64,000 nt of DNA. It comes from Acetobacter peroxydans (GTDB taxonomy: Bacteria; Pseudomonadota; Alphaproteobacteria; Acetobacterales; Acetobacteraceae). Below are positions 35,289 to 45,923 of the stretch, piece by piece. The stretch lies in NCBI RefSeq assembly GCF_006539345.1, contig NZ_BJMV01000005.1, positions 62,001-126,000 on the forward strand, read 5' to 3'. Below the pieces are notes generated by a model, which had not been told where the DNA came from, searched no databases, and worked only from the letters and a program-made list of their open reading frames with translations. A program made the translations under genes and the position numbers. Every line of letters starts with the position of its first letter. Within the stretch, counting starts at the first letter, position 1.

Positions 35289-36638
35289 TCAGGATCTGGA
35301 GCCCGGTGAAATCACCACGCAACCGCTCAGCTTGCGGCAGGCATCCTGCGCCTGAATATGGGACAGGTTGACCAGTCGCGCCCGGTAGAGCTTGCCGCCA
35401 TGACCCGAAATGGGGGCCACCTGCGGGCGAGCCTGCGCCAGAATCGCCTGCGCGTGCTGGCGCGCCTGCCCAGTGGCCTGCTGAGCCTGCGCAGCGCTTC
35501 CAAATGCCCCCACCTGAATCGCCCAGTTCCGCACACCGCTATCACGCGCCTGCCGGGTCATGAGTGGCACAGGTTCAGCCTGCGCGGCGGGAAACAGCCC
35601 AAAATGCAGCGTATGCCCAGCTCCGCCGGAAGATGAACTGCTCGCTGCGGCGCTCTCGTTGGCTGCGCTGGCCTCAGCCACAGTATCATCCTGCGAAACA
35701 GTCTGGTCAGCCGCACTGTCAGAGCCCGTGAGCTGCGCCACCTGCGCTGGAGCGGAAGCACTCCCCTGTGACGATGCCAGACGGTTGGCCCAGGCAGCCC
35801 GCACGGCCGCAGCACTATCGGGTGCCGCACTGCTGGCGGCCTCATCAGCCGCGGAGTCATTACCGATCACGTCAGCCACCCGCACGGGTTCTTCCACCAT
35901 GCCCTTGTGGCTCCAGGCCGTCTGCACGGCGCTGATTTCATGCGTGCTCTCTGGCCCCGCCGCACGGGCAGCAGCGGCACGGGCCATAGGATCATGACTG
36001 GCGACCAGCAGATCAGCCTGCGAGCGGTTGGCGGGGGAAATCCCAACAATACGTCGGCCGATAGAGGCGACATAATTGCGCGTCTCGCGCGGGAGGGTAC
36101 GGTTGCGGGTCAGAAAATCCTCCAGCCGCCCCGGCCCGGCATTATAGGCCGCGAGAAAACCCGGAGAGCCATAAATATCGTAAAGCTGACGGATATACCC
36201 CGTGCCCGCCATGATGTTGTCATGGGGTTCATAGGCATCGTCACCCAGACCGTAGGTAGCACGCATTTCATCATAGGTCGGCGGCATAAGCTGCATCAAC
36301 CCCATGGCGCCGGGGCCGGATGTCACAAGTTGACCATTATGGAACAACCTGCCGCCCGATTCCTGCACGATAACGGCGCGCACCCATGTCTCGGGCACGT
36401 CAAAACGCTGCGAAGCCTCATGTATATAAGGCCCCCACGGATCTTCCGGCGGGCCGGGCGGTGCGTAGTAGGCACGGGCATGGGCACGGTAGCGGGCGGC
36501 CTCTTCCTCCACCGGCATGGATACGGTTTCACCTGGATGGCCTGCACAGGCGGCCAGTACGGACAGAAGGCCAAGCGCCATAAACGCACGCGCAAACCTG
36601 CCACCTACTGCGCGTTCCGCCCCGTATGGCCTGTCCAT
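35289..36638 (-). CDS. Lytic transglycosylase lipoprotein with C-terminal SPOR domain
   Basis: A 449-residue outer-membrane lipoprotein by prediction: basic start, hydrophobic core and LAAC (Cys31). The SLT domain (about 70-185) has the catalytic Glu93 in VQESGGR, GAMGLMQLMPPTYDEM and the AAYNAGPGRLEDF motif. A low-complexity Ala/Ser-rich linker (about 195-350) follows, then a SPOR domain (about 370-447; NWAIQVGAFGSAAQAQ), which binds denuded glycan strands at the septum. GGAAGAAG precedes ATG 36638. It cuts peptidoglycan, probably during division. Confidence 0.9.
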   Translation of the reverse strand: MDRPYGAERAVGGRFARAFMALGLLSVLAACAGHPGETVSMPVEEEAARYRAHARAYYAPPGPPEDPWGPYIHEASQRFDVPETWVRAVIVQESGGRLFHNGQLVTSGPGAMGLMQLMPPTYDEMRATYGLGDDAYEPHDNIMAGTGYIRQLYDIYGSPGFLAAYNAGPGRLEDFLTRNRTLPRETRNYVASIGRRIVGISPANRSQADLLVASHDPMARAAAARAAGPESTHEISAVQTAWSHKGMVEEPVRVADVIGNDSAADEAASSAAPDSAAAVRAAWANRLASSQGSASAPAQVAQLTGSDSAADQTVSQDDTVAEASAANESAAASSSSSGGAGHTLHFGLFPAAQAEPVPLMTRQARDSGVRNWAIQVGAFGSAAQAQQATGQARQHAQAILAQARPQVAPISGHGGKLYRARLVNLSHIQAQDACRKLSGCVVISPGSRS

Positions 36639-36975
36639 TTTCTGCTTCTTCCGCACCTGTTTGCGGCATTGGCTGGCTGCCATGCTGCTGATCCACCCTT
36701 CGCATGAAACTGACTAGGCCACGACGACATGGCTCACCAGAAACCGTGCGCACACGCCGGACACCTACCTCACCGGATCGGTCACACCTGACGGGCACTA
36801 TACCCCGCCCCTGACAGGGCGCAAGAAAAGCCGCACGCCCTGCGGCTACACCATAATTTTGGTCTTTGCATGGCAGCGTGAGCCATACGCCACACCGTCT
36901 GCCAACAGAGAAGACACGCAATGACGGCAGGGCGGTTACATTAGAATCGTGTCATCTACCGCGACTGGGCCGCCC
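36639..36975. other. Gap between the transglycosylase and CorA-family genes
   Basis: About 337 bases without a gene. It should hold the promoter of the transglycosylase gene and contains the CorA-side terminator at 36829-36847. Nothing else recognisable is present. Confidence 0.5.
36829..36847 (-). terminator. Terminator of the CorA-family gene
   Basis: AGCCGCA-CGCCC-TGCGGCT, a perfect 7-base stem; on the minus strand it is followed by TTTCTTG. It lies about 130 bases past the stop codon. Confidence 0.6.
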
Positions 36976-38100
36976 TTAGAGCAGCTTGGTCATTTTCAGC
37001 ACAAGCCATGTGCCGAGCATGATCAGGAAGCACAGGCCGCCTGCTTCAATCGTGCCCCAACTGCCGGAAGACAGGAACATGCCACCCGTGTTCATGCCGA
37101 AAAAACCTGTCACGAACGTCGCGGGCAGCATCAATGTCGTGCCTACGGACACGATATACAGGCGTCGGTTGGTTTCTTCCGCCTGATTGGAAGTCAGTTC
37201 ATCCTGGAGAGCGCGCGCGCGATCCTGCAAGGCCAGAAGGTCATCCAGCGCGGCATGAACCTGCCGCTGCGACCGATCGCTCAGATCATCCTCGGCCCAC
37301 TCAGGCAGTTCGAGTTCTTCACCCCGAAACAGCCGGTCAACGGGAGCCAGCACGCGACGCAGTTCGGTAGAGCGGCGACGTACGATACCCAGAAGGCTGC
37401 TCACCCGCCCCAGATCGGTATCGCGGGAGAGATCCAGCAGCACATCTTCTGTACGGTCGAGCAGGTCATCCAGCCGGGCGAAGTCACGCCGCAGGGTATC
37501 CGCAAATTCGAGCAGCGCACGATCCACCACCTTGGCGGGCGAACGCGGCACAAGCCCGCGCTGGAGTTCATGATAAACTATACCCAGCGCCGGAATAGGA
37601 TGGCGGCGGGTTGTCAGCAGCAGATCCGATTCCAGCACGAAGCGCCATGTGCTTACGCTGCGTTCATCATCAGTGGACGTATCGTCAAAAGCGGGCAGGG
37701 CCCCAAATACGATGTCGCCATCGCTATCCAACCGAGTGCTGCGCTCCACATTCGTCAGCACCTGCCGCACATCCTCGGGAAGCGACGGGATGGTTTCGAT
37801 CTGAGTGCGCGAGAGCGTATGCACAATGTCGAAATGGAACCACGCCCAGCCGTCCTGCCCGTCAAAACCGGGCGGGAAAGAGCCAGTCATCAGCCGGTGG
37901 CGTACCACCTCACGCTCAAGCTCCACGGGTTCCTGTCCGAAACGACAGAAAATACCCCATACAAGCCCGTCACGGGGTGAAATACCGGCCTCGCCCTGAT
38001 CCAAAGCCAAGGCATTACCGGGAGGCAGAGAGGATCGCGCGGCAAAATCCACCACCGTTCTGCCTGCCCCGGATCGGGAGGATGAGGAGATTCCAACCAT
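36976..38100 (-). CDS. CorA-like metal ion transporter (ZntB type)
   Basis: A 374-residue CorA-superfamily protein: a long soluble alpha/beta and coiled-coil N-terminus (to about 300), then two C-terminal membrane helices joined by the pore loop GMNTGG. This GMN-TGG form is typical of ZntB, which moves zinc with protons, rather than the magnesium channel CorA (GMNFxxMPE). It was read earlier in some species as efflux; current data on E. coli ZntB favour uptake. No regulator or partner gene is adjacent. Confidence 0.88.
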   Translation of the reverse strand: MVGISSSSRSGAGRTVVDFAARSSLPPGNALALDQGEAGISPRDGLVWGIFCRFGQEPVELEREVVRHRLMTGSFPPGFDGQDGWAWFHFDIVHTLSRTQIETIPSLPEDVRQVLTNVERSTRLDSDGDIVFGALPAFDDTSTDDERSVSTWRFVLESDLLLTTRRHPIPALGIVYHELQRGLVPRSPAKVVDRALLEFADTLRRDFARLDDLLDRTEDVLLDLSRDTDLGRVSSLLGIVRRRSTELRRVLAPVDRLFRGEELELPEWAEDDLSDRSQRQVHAALDDLLALQDRARALQDELTSNQAEETNRRLYIVSVGTTLMLPATFVTGFFGMNTGGMFLSSGSWGTIEAGGLCFLIMLGTWLVLKMTKLL

Positions 38101-38215
38101 CACTACGCTCCCGCCTGCTGCCTTACAGCCTGCGCCACACCATCCCGGTGCGGCCCCTCATACGTGCCTCTTTACCATGCACCCCGAACACACGCAAAAA
38201 ACGCCGCGTGCCGCC

Positions 38216-38581
38216 TTAGCGCCAGTTAGGGCCTGAGCGCACCGGTGTCAGCCCGGACAGATCATGAGCGGCACGCAGGCCACCACCGGCCCGACGGCCA
38301 CCGCGCGCACCACTCCGGTTTTCTCCTGCCGCACCAGCACCACGGCCTGCGCCGCCACGGGCCTCGGCCGTTTTTTCCGCCCCTGCCTTCAGGGCCGGTG
38401 CTGCCGCCAGTTCCGCTTCAAGCTGGGCAATGCGCTTGCGCACGCTTTCACGCAAGGTAGGCGCAGTATGAGACTTCATGGAAGCAAGCGTTTCTTTCAA
38501 CTCACGCAACTGCTTCTGCTTTTCCGCCAGGGAGCGGCGAATGGGCTGATTGTCGGACATCTGACCATGAAACGCACGCAT
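38216..38581 (-). CDS. Small coiled-coil protein with Gly/Arg-rich tail
   Basis: A 121-residue protein of unknown function. Residues about 15-65 form a charged amphipathic helix (RRSLAEKQKQLRELKETLAS, RKRIAQLEAELAA), a likely coiled coil. Residues 70-110 are low-complexity Gly/Arg/Ala (RGGAGRGAGAAGENRSGARGG), then a short tail. This resembles nucleoid- or RNA-associated proteins. AAGAGAG sits 8 bases before ATG 38581; ATG 38560 is an alternative. It lies downstream of hisC on the same strand. Confidence 0.65.
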   Translation of the reverse strand: MRAFHGQMSDNQPIRRSLAEKQKQLRELKETLASMKSHTAPTLRESVRKRIAQLEAELAAAPALKAGAEKTAEARGGAGRGAGAAGENRSGARGGRRAGGGLRAAHDLSGLTPVRSGPNWR

Positions 38582-38705
38582 CGTTTTTTCTCTCTTCACA
38601 CCATACAGAGGCCGCGCGCCTGTGTTCCGCACGGCAGATTATTGAAAAATACCGGGTTTCCCCACCCCTTCACGCAAAGGCGGAACAGCCATACAATCGC
38701 GCACC

Positions 38706-38726
38706 CCGCCGGTACAGAACCGGCGG
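38706..38726. terminator. Hairpin after hisC
   Basis: CCGCCGGT-ACAGA-ACCGGCGG, a perfect 8-base stem 23 bases after the hisC stop. It lacks a T-run on the minus strand, so its role as terminator is weak. Confidence 0.4.
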
Positions 38727-38748
38727 CTTTGCACGGCAGGCAGCCGTT

Positions 38749-39816
38749 TTATGAATTTCGGTGCAGGATCTCCCGCAGCGCATCCAGCAGTGCCTGGCAC
38801 TGCCCGTCCGTTCCGACCGTGACACGAAGCCACGCTTCGGTGCGCTCACCCTTCAGGTGCCGGACGATGATCGCTTTCTCCCTCAGTCGGGCGGCCAGTT
38901 CCGCCGCCTCGCGGTTCGGGTGACGAGTGTACACAAAATTCGCACAGGACGGCAAGACATCAAACCCAAGTGCCTCAAGCCCGGCACTCAGCCGCGTACG
39001 GCTGGCAATAACCTGCTCCACACACTGGGCCAGCCACGCTTCATCCTCAACCGAGGCTAGTGCCCCAGCCTGTGCCAGACGATCCAGAGGGTAAGAATTG
39101 AAGCTGTCCTTGATGCGTGTCAGCCCTTCAATCAGTTCAGGCTGGCCGTAGGCAAACCCGACCCGCAGCCCTGCCAGTGCACGGGACTTGGAAAATGTCT
39201 GCACCACCAGCAGGTTGGGATAGTCATGCACAAGGCCCGCCGCACTCTGCGCCCCGAAATCCACATAGGCCTCATCCACCAGCACAACCCGGTCCGGGTG
39301 GCGCTCGAGCAGGAGCCGGATGGTGTCAAGATCAAGCGCCATACCTGTGGGCGCATTAGGATTGGCCAGCACGATGCCACTGCATGGGCCAACATAGTCA
39401 TCCACGACCACGCGCATACCATCGTCAAGCGGCACCAGACGGTAGGGCAGGTTGTACAGGCCGCAATACACCTTGTAGAAGCTGTAGGTCACATCAGCGA
39501 ACAGCACCGGCTCGCCATGGCTGAAAAATGCCTGAAAGGCATGGGCCAGCACCTCGTCCGAGCCGTTGCCCACAAAGACATGCCCTGCGTCCAGCCCCAC
39601 ACGCTGGCCCAGCGCCGTACGCAGGGCCAGAGCTTCAGGATCAGGATAAAGGCGCAACGTATCATCCGCCGCCTCCCGCAGGGCCGCCAGCGCACGGGGC
39701 GAAGGGCCATACGGCAGTTCATTCGTGTTCAGCTTGATCAGATTGGCAATACGAGGCTGCTCACCCGGCACATAGGGTGTCAGGCGATGAACGAGAGGGC
39801 TCCAGAAACGACTCAT
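38749..39816 (-). CDS. hisC: Histidinol-phosphate aminotransferase
   Basis: A 355-residue class I PLP aminotransferase. NELPYGPSP near residue 33, [12 protein letters not shown] near 83, NPNAPTG near 152, DEAYVDF near 182 and the PLP Lys in [14 protein letters not shown] near 213 fit HisC, with the conserved C-terminal Arg in EAWLRVTVG. It transaminates imidazole-acetol phosphate in histidine synthesis and often also aromatic amino acids. No other his genes are adjacent. Confidence 0.92.
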   Translation of the reverse strand: MSRFWSPLVHRLTPYVPGEQPRIANLIKLNTNELPYGPSPRALAALREAADDTLRLYPDPEALALRTALGQRVGLDAGHVFVGNGSDEVLAHAFQAFFSHGEPVLFADVTYSFYKVYCGLYNLPYRLVPLDDGMRVVVDDYVGPCSGIVLANPNAPTGMALDLDTIRLLLERHPDRVVLVDEAYVDFGAQSAAGLVHDYPNLLVVQTFSKSRALAGLRVGFAYGQPELIEGLTRIKDSFNSYPLDRLAQAGALASVEDEAWLAQCVEQVIASRTRLSAGLEALGFDVLPSCANFVYTRHPNREAAELAARLREKAIIVRHLKGERTEAWLRVTVGTDGQCQALLDALREILHRNS

Positions 39817-39913
39817 ATCCGACGCAATCCAGCAGAAAACGACACACAGTTAACCAGCCGGGCAGCACACTGCCCCAGCCGATCATGACCACAAAAAGAA
39901 AATGAACCCGGCT

Positions 39914-40483
39914 TCAGGGGTTCCCCTGCTCCTGAGCCAGCACCTGCGCCAACGCGGCACCTCCCTGACGGTGGGCCAGCTCAATAGCGTTCAGGCCCTC
40001 ACCATCCCGACGGTACGGGTCAGCGCCTGCCGCCAACAGCAGACGGACCATATCCTCCCGCCCGAACATAACGGCAAACATCAGCGGCGTCCGGCCCACG
40101 GCATTGGCAACATCGACCCCGGCCCCCGCCTCCAGCAGCAGACGCGCCAGAGCCAGGTCGCCCTTGAACGCAACACCGGCCAGAGCGGTAGCGCCTTTTT
40201 CATCCTGCGCATTCACATCGGCACCATGGGCCAGCAATACGCGCGCAGCTTCAAGGTGGCCGTTGTAAGTAGCCAGAATCAGGGGCGTATAGCCCTTGTC
40301 CGAGCGCAGATCAGCCTCCATGCCAGCATCGAGAAAACGAGCCAGCAATTCCGCTTCGCCCTCACGCGCGGCATTCATAAACAGGGCTTCCACCTGCGCG
40401 CGGGTAAAGCCGGGGGCACCCCCGCTCTGACCTTGGCCCGTGCTGTCGGACCCGTGCGGAGTCCGGGCAGACTCTTGCGTCAT
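39914..40483 (-). CDS. Ankyrin repeat protein
   Basis: A 189-residue cytoplasmic protein with four to five ankyrin repeats from about residue 35 to 170: GYTPLILATYNGHLEAARVLL, EKGATALAGVAFKGDLALARL and VGRTPLMFAVMFGREDMVRLL (each shown up to the repeat core). The first 30 residues are Gly/Ser/Gln-rich and look disordered. Ankyrin repeats bind proteins; the partner is unknown. GGAG lies 7 bases before ATG 40483. Divergent from tkt. Confidence 0.85.
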   Translation of the reverse strand: MTQESARTPHGSDSTGQGQSGGAPGFTRAQVEALFMNAAREGEAELLARFLDAGMEADLRSDKGYTPLILATYNGHLEAARVLLAHGADVNAQDEKGATALAGVAFKGDLALARLLLEAGAGVDVANAVGRTPLMFAVMFGREDMVRLLLAAGADPYRRDGEGLNAIELAHRQGGAALAQVLAQEQGNP

Positions 40484-40776
40484 CATTGATCTCCGGCAAA
40501 CATGAGTGAAGGACAGACGGAAAAACCATCCATGGTTGTCCAGCATATCCTGCGCAGAGCCAGACGGCAAACGTGGCCGCAAACGCCCACCATCACGGCC
40601 TCCGCACGCTCGCATACACCGCACACGCCTGCTTATCACGCATCAAAGCAGCGCTCATGACTTGCCCAGAAACCCTGAACCATGGAAATGTGCGCCGCAT
40701 GTTGTGGGGCTGCCAGCAGACCCTCTATGTTTATGGGCGTCACAAAGGTGAAACTCAGGTGAAGGACAGGTCTGTC

Positions 40777-42894
40777 ATGCGCGTTTCTCTCCCCTCCCCC
40801 GCTTACGCACCGGAAGGTGTTTCCTCAGGGGCCGCGCGCAACGCCACGCTGGACATGACGTGCATCAACACCATGCGCACGCTGGTGATGGACGCCGTAC
40901 AGAAAGCCAATTCCGGGCACCCCGGTGCGGCCATGTCCATGGCGCCGGTAGCCTACACGCTGTGGCAGAACGTGCTGCGTTACGACCCTGCCGATCCGCT
41001 GTGGCCCAACCGCGATCGCTTTGTGCTGTCCATCGGCCATGCGTCCATGCTGCTGTACACCCTGATCCATCTGGCAGGCATCCGGCAGGTGCGCGACGGC
41101 AAGGTCACGGCCGAGCCCGCGCTGAGCGTGGCCGACCTTGAGCAGTTCCGCCAGCTTGGCTCGAAAACCCCCGGCCACCCGGAATACGGTCACACCACGG
41201 GCGTTGAAACCACCACCGGCCCGCTGGGCGCAGGCTGCGCCACCTCCGCTGGCATGGCCATGGCGGAAAAATGGCTGGCCGCGCGCTACAACCGCCCCGG
41301 TTTCGAACTGTTCAACCACGCTGTCTACACCCTGTGCGGCGATGGCGACATGATGGAAGGCGTGACCAGCGAAGCCGCGTCCCTGGCAGGGCATCTGAAG
41401 CTGGGCAACCTGATCTGGATTTATGATTCGAACCGGATTTCGATCGAAGGCTCGACCGATGTGGCCTTTACCGAAAACGTGGCCGAACGCTTTGCCGCCT
41501 ATGGCTGGCAGGTGCTGGACCTGCCCGATGCGAACGATACCGCCACGCTGCAGACCCTGCTGACACAGGCCCGCGCCGAAACCGGCCGCCCTACGCTGAT
41601 CATCGTCCACTCCGTCATTGCATGGGGCGCGCCCCACAAGGCGGGCAAAGCCTCCGCCCATGGCGAACCGCTGGGCGTCGAGGAAGTGCGCGAGACCAAA
41701 AAGGCCCTTGGCTGGCCGGAAGACAGCCAGTTTCTGGTGCCTGATGGCGTACTGAACCATATGCAGGCGGGTATTGGCGCGCGCGGCGGGGCTGAACGAG
41801 CACGCTGGTACGCGCTGTTCGACGCCTACCGCGCCGCCCACCCGGATGAAGCAGCCGAACTGGATGCGATCTTCGCCAGAACCCTGCCCACCGGGTGGGA
41901 TGAGGCCCTGCCCGTCTACCCCGCCAGCGCCAAAGGCACGGCCAGCCGCGCCAGCTCGGGTGAGACACTGAACGCGCTAGCCACCCGCCTGCCCTGGCTG
42001 CTGGGCGGCTCGGCCGACCTTGCTCCCTCCACCAAAACACTGCTGAACGGACAGGACAGCTTCCAGCCGCCGCAGTGGGGCGGACATTACAGCGGGCGCA
42101 ACTTCCATTTTGGTGTCCGTGAACACGCCATGGGCTCCATGGCCAATGGGATGGCGCTGTATGGGCTGCGTTCCTATGCCGCAGGCTTCCTGATCTTTTC
42201 CGACTACATGAAGGCGCCTATCCGCCTCTCCGCCCTCATGGGGCTGCCGGTGACCTATGTGTTCACGCACGACTCCATCGGCGTGGGAGAAGACGGGCCG
42301 ACGCACCAGCCGGTGGAACAGCTTGTCCAGCTCCGCGCAACGCCCGGTCTGACCACCCTGCGCCCCGCCGACGCCAACGAAGTGGTGGAAGCCTGGCGCT
42401 TTGTGGCTACCCATGCCAATGGCCCTGTGGCACTGGCGCTGAGCCGCCAGAACCTACCCACACTCGACCGCACGCAGTATGCCCCCGCCAGCGGCGTAGC
42501 AAAGGGCGGCTACGTGCTGGGCGGCACTGAGGCACGGCCTGCCGTGATCCTGATTGCATCGGGCAGCGAAGTAGAACTGGCCGTCAGCGCCTACGAAACC
42601 CTGCGGGCCGAAGGCATCACCGCCCGCGTGGTGTCCATGCCGAGCTGGGAACTGTTCGAGGCCCAGCCACAATCCTACCGTGATACGGTGCTACCGCCTG
42701 ACGTCACCGCAAGGGTAGTGGTGGAAGCCGCCTCCCCCATCGGCTGGGACCGCTACGCGGGTGCCAAAGGCGAAATCATTGCCATGCGCGGCTTTGGTGC
42801 GTCGGCTCCGGCGGGCCAACTGGCCGAGAAGTTCGGCTTTACGGTTGAAGCCGTACTGGCCGCCGCCCGCCGCCAGCTCGCACACGCGGGCTGA
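40777..42894 (+). CDS. tkt: Transketolase
   Basis: A thiamine-diphosphate enzyme that moves two-carbon units between pentose, tetrose and hexose phosphates. From ATG 40777 (AAGGACAGG upstream) it is 705 residues, slightly longer than usual (about 665) by an N-terminal lead. NSGHPGAAMSMAPVAY (about 46), the ThDP motif GDGDMMEGVTSEA (about 189), and GPTHQPVEQLVQLR (about 507) are diagnostic. It starts the pentose-phosphate cluster. ATG 40855 is a possible shorter start. Confidence 0.94.
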   Translation: MRVSLPSPAYAPEGVSSGAARNATLDMTCINTMRTLVMDAVQKANSGHPGAAMSMAPVAYTLWQNVLRYDPADPLWPNRDRFVLSIGHASMLLYTLIHLAGIRQVRDGKVTAEPALSVADLEQFRQLGSKTPGHPEYGHTTGVETTTGPLGAGCATSAGMAMAEKWLAARYNRPGFELFNHAVYTLCGDGDMMEGVTSEAASLAGHLKLGNLIWIYDSNRISIEGSTDVAFTENVAERFAAYGWQVLDLPDANDTATLQTLLTQARAETGRPTLIIVHSVIAWGAPHKAGKASAHGEPLGVEEVRETKKALGWPEDSQFLVPDGVLNHMQAGIGARGGAERARWYALFDAYRAAHPDEAAELDAIFARTLPTGWDEALPVYPASAKGTASRASSGETLNALATRLPWLLGGSADLAPSTKTLLNGQDSFQPPQWGGHYSGRNFHFGVREHAMGSMANGMALYGLRSYAAGFLIFSDYMKAPIRLSALMGLPVTYVFTHDSIGVGEDGPTHQPVEQLVQLRATPGLTTLRPADANEVVEAWRFVATHANGPVALALSRQNLPTLDRTQYAPASGVAKGGYVLGGTEARPAVILIASGSEVELAVSAYETLRAEGITARVVSMPSWELFEAQPQSYRDTVLPPDVTARVVVEAASPIGWDRYAGAKGEIIAMRGFGASAPAGQLAEKFGFTVEAVLAAARRQLAHAG

Positions 42895-43035
42895 ACCAGC
42901 CCGACACGGATCACCCGGCACGGCACCCCCATGCCGGATGGCCATAGGACAGAAGACCCCGCCCGCTCCCCGGCAGGCCAGGCAACGGCACGCCGGGCGG
43001 GATTATGGGAACGGATGATAATCAAGGACAGGTGC

Positions 43036-45921
43036 ATGACAGCCTCCGCCACTTCTGTCGCCAACCCGCTGCAGGGTCTGGCGACATTCCAGCAATCCCC
43101 CTGGCTGGATTTCATCCGACGCGGTTTTGTGCAGGACGGCTCGCTTGAGCGTCTGGTGCAGGCGGGCGATATCCGGGGCGTAACCTCCAACCCGGCTATT
43201 TTCCAGAAAGCCATGGGTGAAGGCACGGAATACGACGCGCAGATGCGCGATGTGCTGGCCCACGCCACCCCCACGCCGGGCGACCTGTACGAGCAGCTTG
43301 CCATCCGCGACATTCAGGCAGCGGCCCATGTGCTGGAGCCCGTATACGCGGCCAGCGCCGGGCGCGATGGTTTTGTCAGCCTCGAGGTTTCGCCCTATCT
43401 CGCCCGCGATGAGGACGCGACTGCTGAAGAAGCGGCCCGCCTGTGGGCGGCGGTGGACAAAGCCAACCTGATGGTGAAAATCCCCGCGACCCCGCAGAGC
43501 ATTCCCGCCATCCGGCGCAGCATCGCGGCGGGGATCAATGTCAACGTCACGCTCATTTTCTCACTCGCCGCTTACCGCGATGTGGTGGAAGCCTGGCTGA
43601 ACGGGCTGGAAGAGCTGCACGCACGCGGGGGCGATCTGTCACGCGTGGCCTCGGTCGCCTCGTTCTTCGTCAGCCGCATTGACGCCAAGCTGGATGCGGA
43701 AATCGACCGCCGCGTGAAAGCGGGTAACAAGGAGGCCGACGCCCTGCGCGCGCTGCGTGGTCAGGTCGCCATTGCCAATGCCAAAATGGCGTATGCCTAC
43801 TGGCAGCAGATCATGCAGACCCCCCGCTGGAAAGCGCTGGAAGCCGCAGGCGCTCAGACGCAGCGCCTGCTCTGGGCCTCCACCGGCACCAAAGACCCCG
43901 CTTACAGCGATGTGCTGTACGTGGAAACGCTGATTGGCCCGCACACGGTCAACACCCTGCCCCCCGCGACCATGGACGCCTTCCGCGACCATGGCACCCC
44001 GCGTGAAACCCTGACAGCCGACGTGGATCAGGCCCGCCATGTCATGGCGGAAGCCGACAGGCTCGGCCTTGATCTGGACGGCGTGACAGCAACCCTGCTG
44101 GATGAAGGCGTTAGCGCGTTCGAAGATGCGTTCGATGCGCTGCTGGGCTCTGTGGCGGCCAAGCAGGTCGCCCTGATGGGCAACAGCCTGACGACCATGA
44201 AAACCTCCCTGCCCGCAGAGCTGGACGCCACCGTAGCCAAGGGTCTGGAAGAATGGCGGCGCAGCGGGGCTATCCGCCGTCTGTGGGCGCATGACGCCAG
44301 CGTGTGGACCAACGGCCCGGAAGCGAGCTGGCTCAACTGGCTGAGCGCCGTGGATGCCGGGCTGCAGAACCTTGATGGGCTTGAGGCATTCCAGGCGGAC
44401 GTTAAAGCGCGCGGGTTCCGGCATGTGCTGCTCATGGGCATGGGCGGCTCCAGCCTTGGGCCGGAAGTGCTGGGCATGACCTTCGGCAAGCATGACGGTT
44501 TTGGCCATCTCTTCGTGCTCGACAGCACCGACCCCCAACAGGTCGCGCATTATGCTGGTCAGATCGACCCGGCGCATACGCTGTTCATTGTAGCTTCCAA
44601 GTCCGGCACCACGCTTGAGCCCAATATCATGCTGGCCTATTTCCTTGATCTGGCGCGCAAGGCGCTGGGCGAGGCGGCGGGCGCGCAGTTCGTGGCCATT
44701 ACCGACCCAGGCTCAAAGCTGGAAAAACTGGCGCAGGCAGAAGGGTTCTGGAAAATCTTCCCCGGCGACCCGCAGATCGGCGGGCGCTATTCCATCCTGT
44801 CCAATTTCGGGCTGGTTCCGGCGGCAGCCATCGGCGTACCGCTGCGCCTGTTCCTGCACGATGCTCAGCGGGGTGCACATCTGTGCGATGCCTCGGCTCC
44901 GCCCGCCGTCAACCCCGGCGTGCGCCTGGGCGCTATTCTGGGGCTGGCCGCGCGGGAATACGGGCGCGACAAGCTGACCGTTATCGCCACCCCAGAAATC
45001 GCGGATTTTGGTGCCTGGCTGGAACAGCTCGTAGCCGAATCAACCGGCAAGCAGGGGCGCGGCATCATCCCGCTGGATAACGAAACCCCCGGCGGGCTGA
45101 AACACTACGGCAAGGACAGGCTGTTCCTGTATCTGCGTCTGGCGCCCTCGCACCGCCATGAGCAGGACGAGACCGTAGCCGCGCTGATGGAAGCCGGTCA
45201 GCCGGTTATCACCATCACGCTGCATGAGCGCCGCCAGATCGCGCAGGAATTCTTCCGCTGGGAAATCGCAACCGCCGTGGCGGGCGCGTTCCTTGGCATA
45301 GACCCGTTTGATCAGCCGGATGTGGAATCCAACAAGGTCGAAACCCGCAAGCTGACGGAAGCGTTCGAAAAAACCGGCGCACTCCCGCCGGAAGCTCCGT
45401 TCGCCCGTTTTGGCGCTCTGTCCTTCCTGGCGGACACGGCCAATACCGAAGTGCTGACAAGCAACGCCCCGGACAGTGCCGCCGCTGTGCTGCACGCACA
45501 TTTCAAACGCCTGCGCGCGGGTGACTATGCAGCGCTGCTGGCCTTCATTGTCCGCAACCGCCGCACCATGGAATGGATGCAGCATAACCGCCTGCATGTG
45601 CGCGATGTCTGCAATGTCGCCACCACCGCGCAGTTCGGGCCGCGCTTCCTGCACTCCACCGGGCAGGCTTACAAGGGCGGGCCGGATACGGGTGTCTTCC
45701 TCCAGATTACGGCGGATGATGCGCACGACCTGCCCGTGCCCGGCACGCGCTATACGTTCGGCGTGGTGAAAGCCGCACAGGCACGGGGGGACTTCGACGT
45801 TCTCGTCGAGCGCAAGCGCCGCGCGCTGCGGGTGCATATCCATGGTGATCTGCATGAAGGGCTTGCAGCACTGGCCTCGGCGCTGCATGACGCGCTGCAG
45901 GCAATAGCAGCGGAGAAATAG
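43036..45921 (+). CDS. Bifunctional transaldolase / glucose-6-phosphate isomerase
   Basis: A 961-residue fusion. The first ~370 residues are transaldolase: [13 protein letters not shown] (about 48) and the Schiff-base Lys in [10 protein letters not shown] (about 147). From about 400 to the end it is a glucose-6-phosphate isomerase of the large SIS type: [13 protein letters not shown] (about 456) and [12 protein letters not shown] (about 520), plus SSFNQWGVE-like region replaced by a bacterial variant. This fusion is known in Gluconobacter and relatives. It thus links hexose-6-phosphate interconversion and the non-oxidative pentose pathway in one protein. AAGGACAGG precedes ATG 43036. Confidence 0.93.
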   Translation: MTASATSVANPLQGLATFQQSPWLDFIRRGFVQDGSLERLVQAGDIRGVTSNPAIFQKAMGEGTEYDAQMRDVLAHATPTPGDLYEQLAIRDIQAAAHVLEPVYAASAGRDGFVSLEVSPYLARDEDATAEEAARLWAAVDKANLMVKIPATPQSIPAIRRSIAAGINVNVTLIFSLAAYRDVVEAWLNGLEELHARGGDLSRVASVASFFVSRIDAKLDAEIDRRVKAGNKEADALRALRGQVAIANAKMAYAYWQQIMQTPRWKALEAAGAQTQRLLWASTGTKDPAYSDVLYVETLIGPHTVNTLPPATMDAFRDHGTPRETLTADVDQARHVMAEADRLGLDLDGVTATLLDEGVSAFEDAFDALLGSVAAKQVALMGNSLTTMKTSLPAELDATVAKGLEEWRRSGAIRRLWAHDASVWTNGPEASWLNWLSAVDAGLQNLDGLEAFQADVKARGFRHVLLMGMGGSSLGPEVLGMTFGKHDGFGHLFVLDSTDPQQVAHYAGQIDPAHTLFIVASKSGTTLEPNIMLAYFLDLARKALGEAAGAQFVAITDPGSKLEKLAQAEGFWKIFPGDPQIGGRYSILSNFGLVPAAAIGVPLRLFLHDAQRGAHLCDASAPPAVNPGVRLGAILGLAAREYGRDKLTVIATPEIADFGAWLEQLVAESTGKQGRGIIPLDNETPGGLKHYGKDRLFLYLRLAPSHRHEQDETVAALMEAGQPVITITLHERRQIAQEFFRWEIATAVAGAFLGIDPFDQPDVESNKVETRKLTEAFEKTGALPPEAPFARFGALSFLADTANTEVLTSNAPDSAAAVLHAHFKRLRAGDYAALLAFIVRNRRTMEWMQHNRLHVRDVCNVATTAQFGPRFLHSTGQAYKGGPDTGVFLQITADDAHDLPVPGTRYTFGVVKAAQARGDFDVLVERKRRALRVHIHGDLHEGLAALASALHDALQAIAAEK

Positions 45922-45923
45922 GA

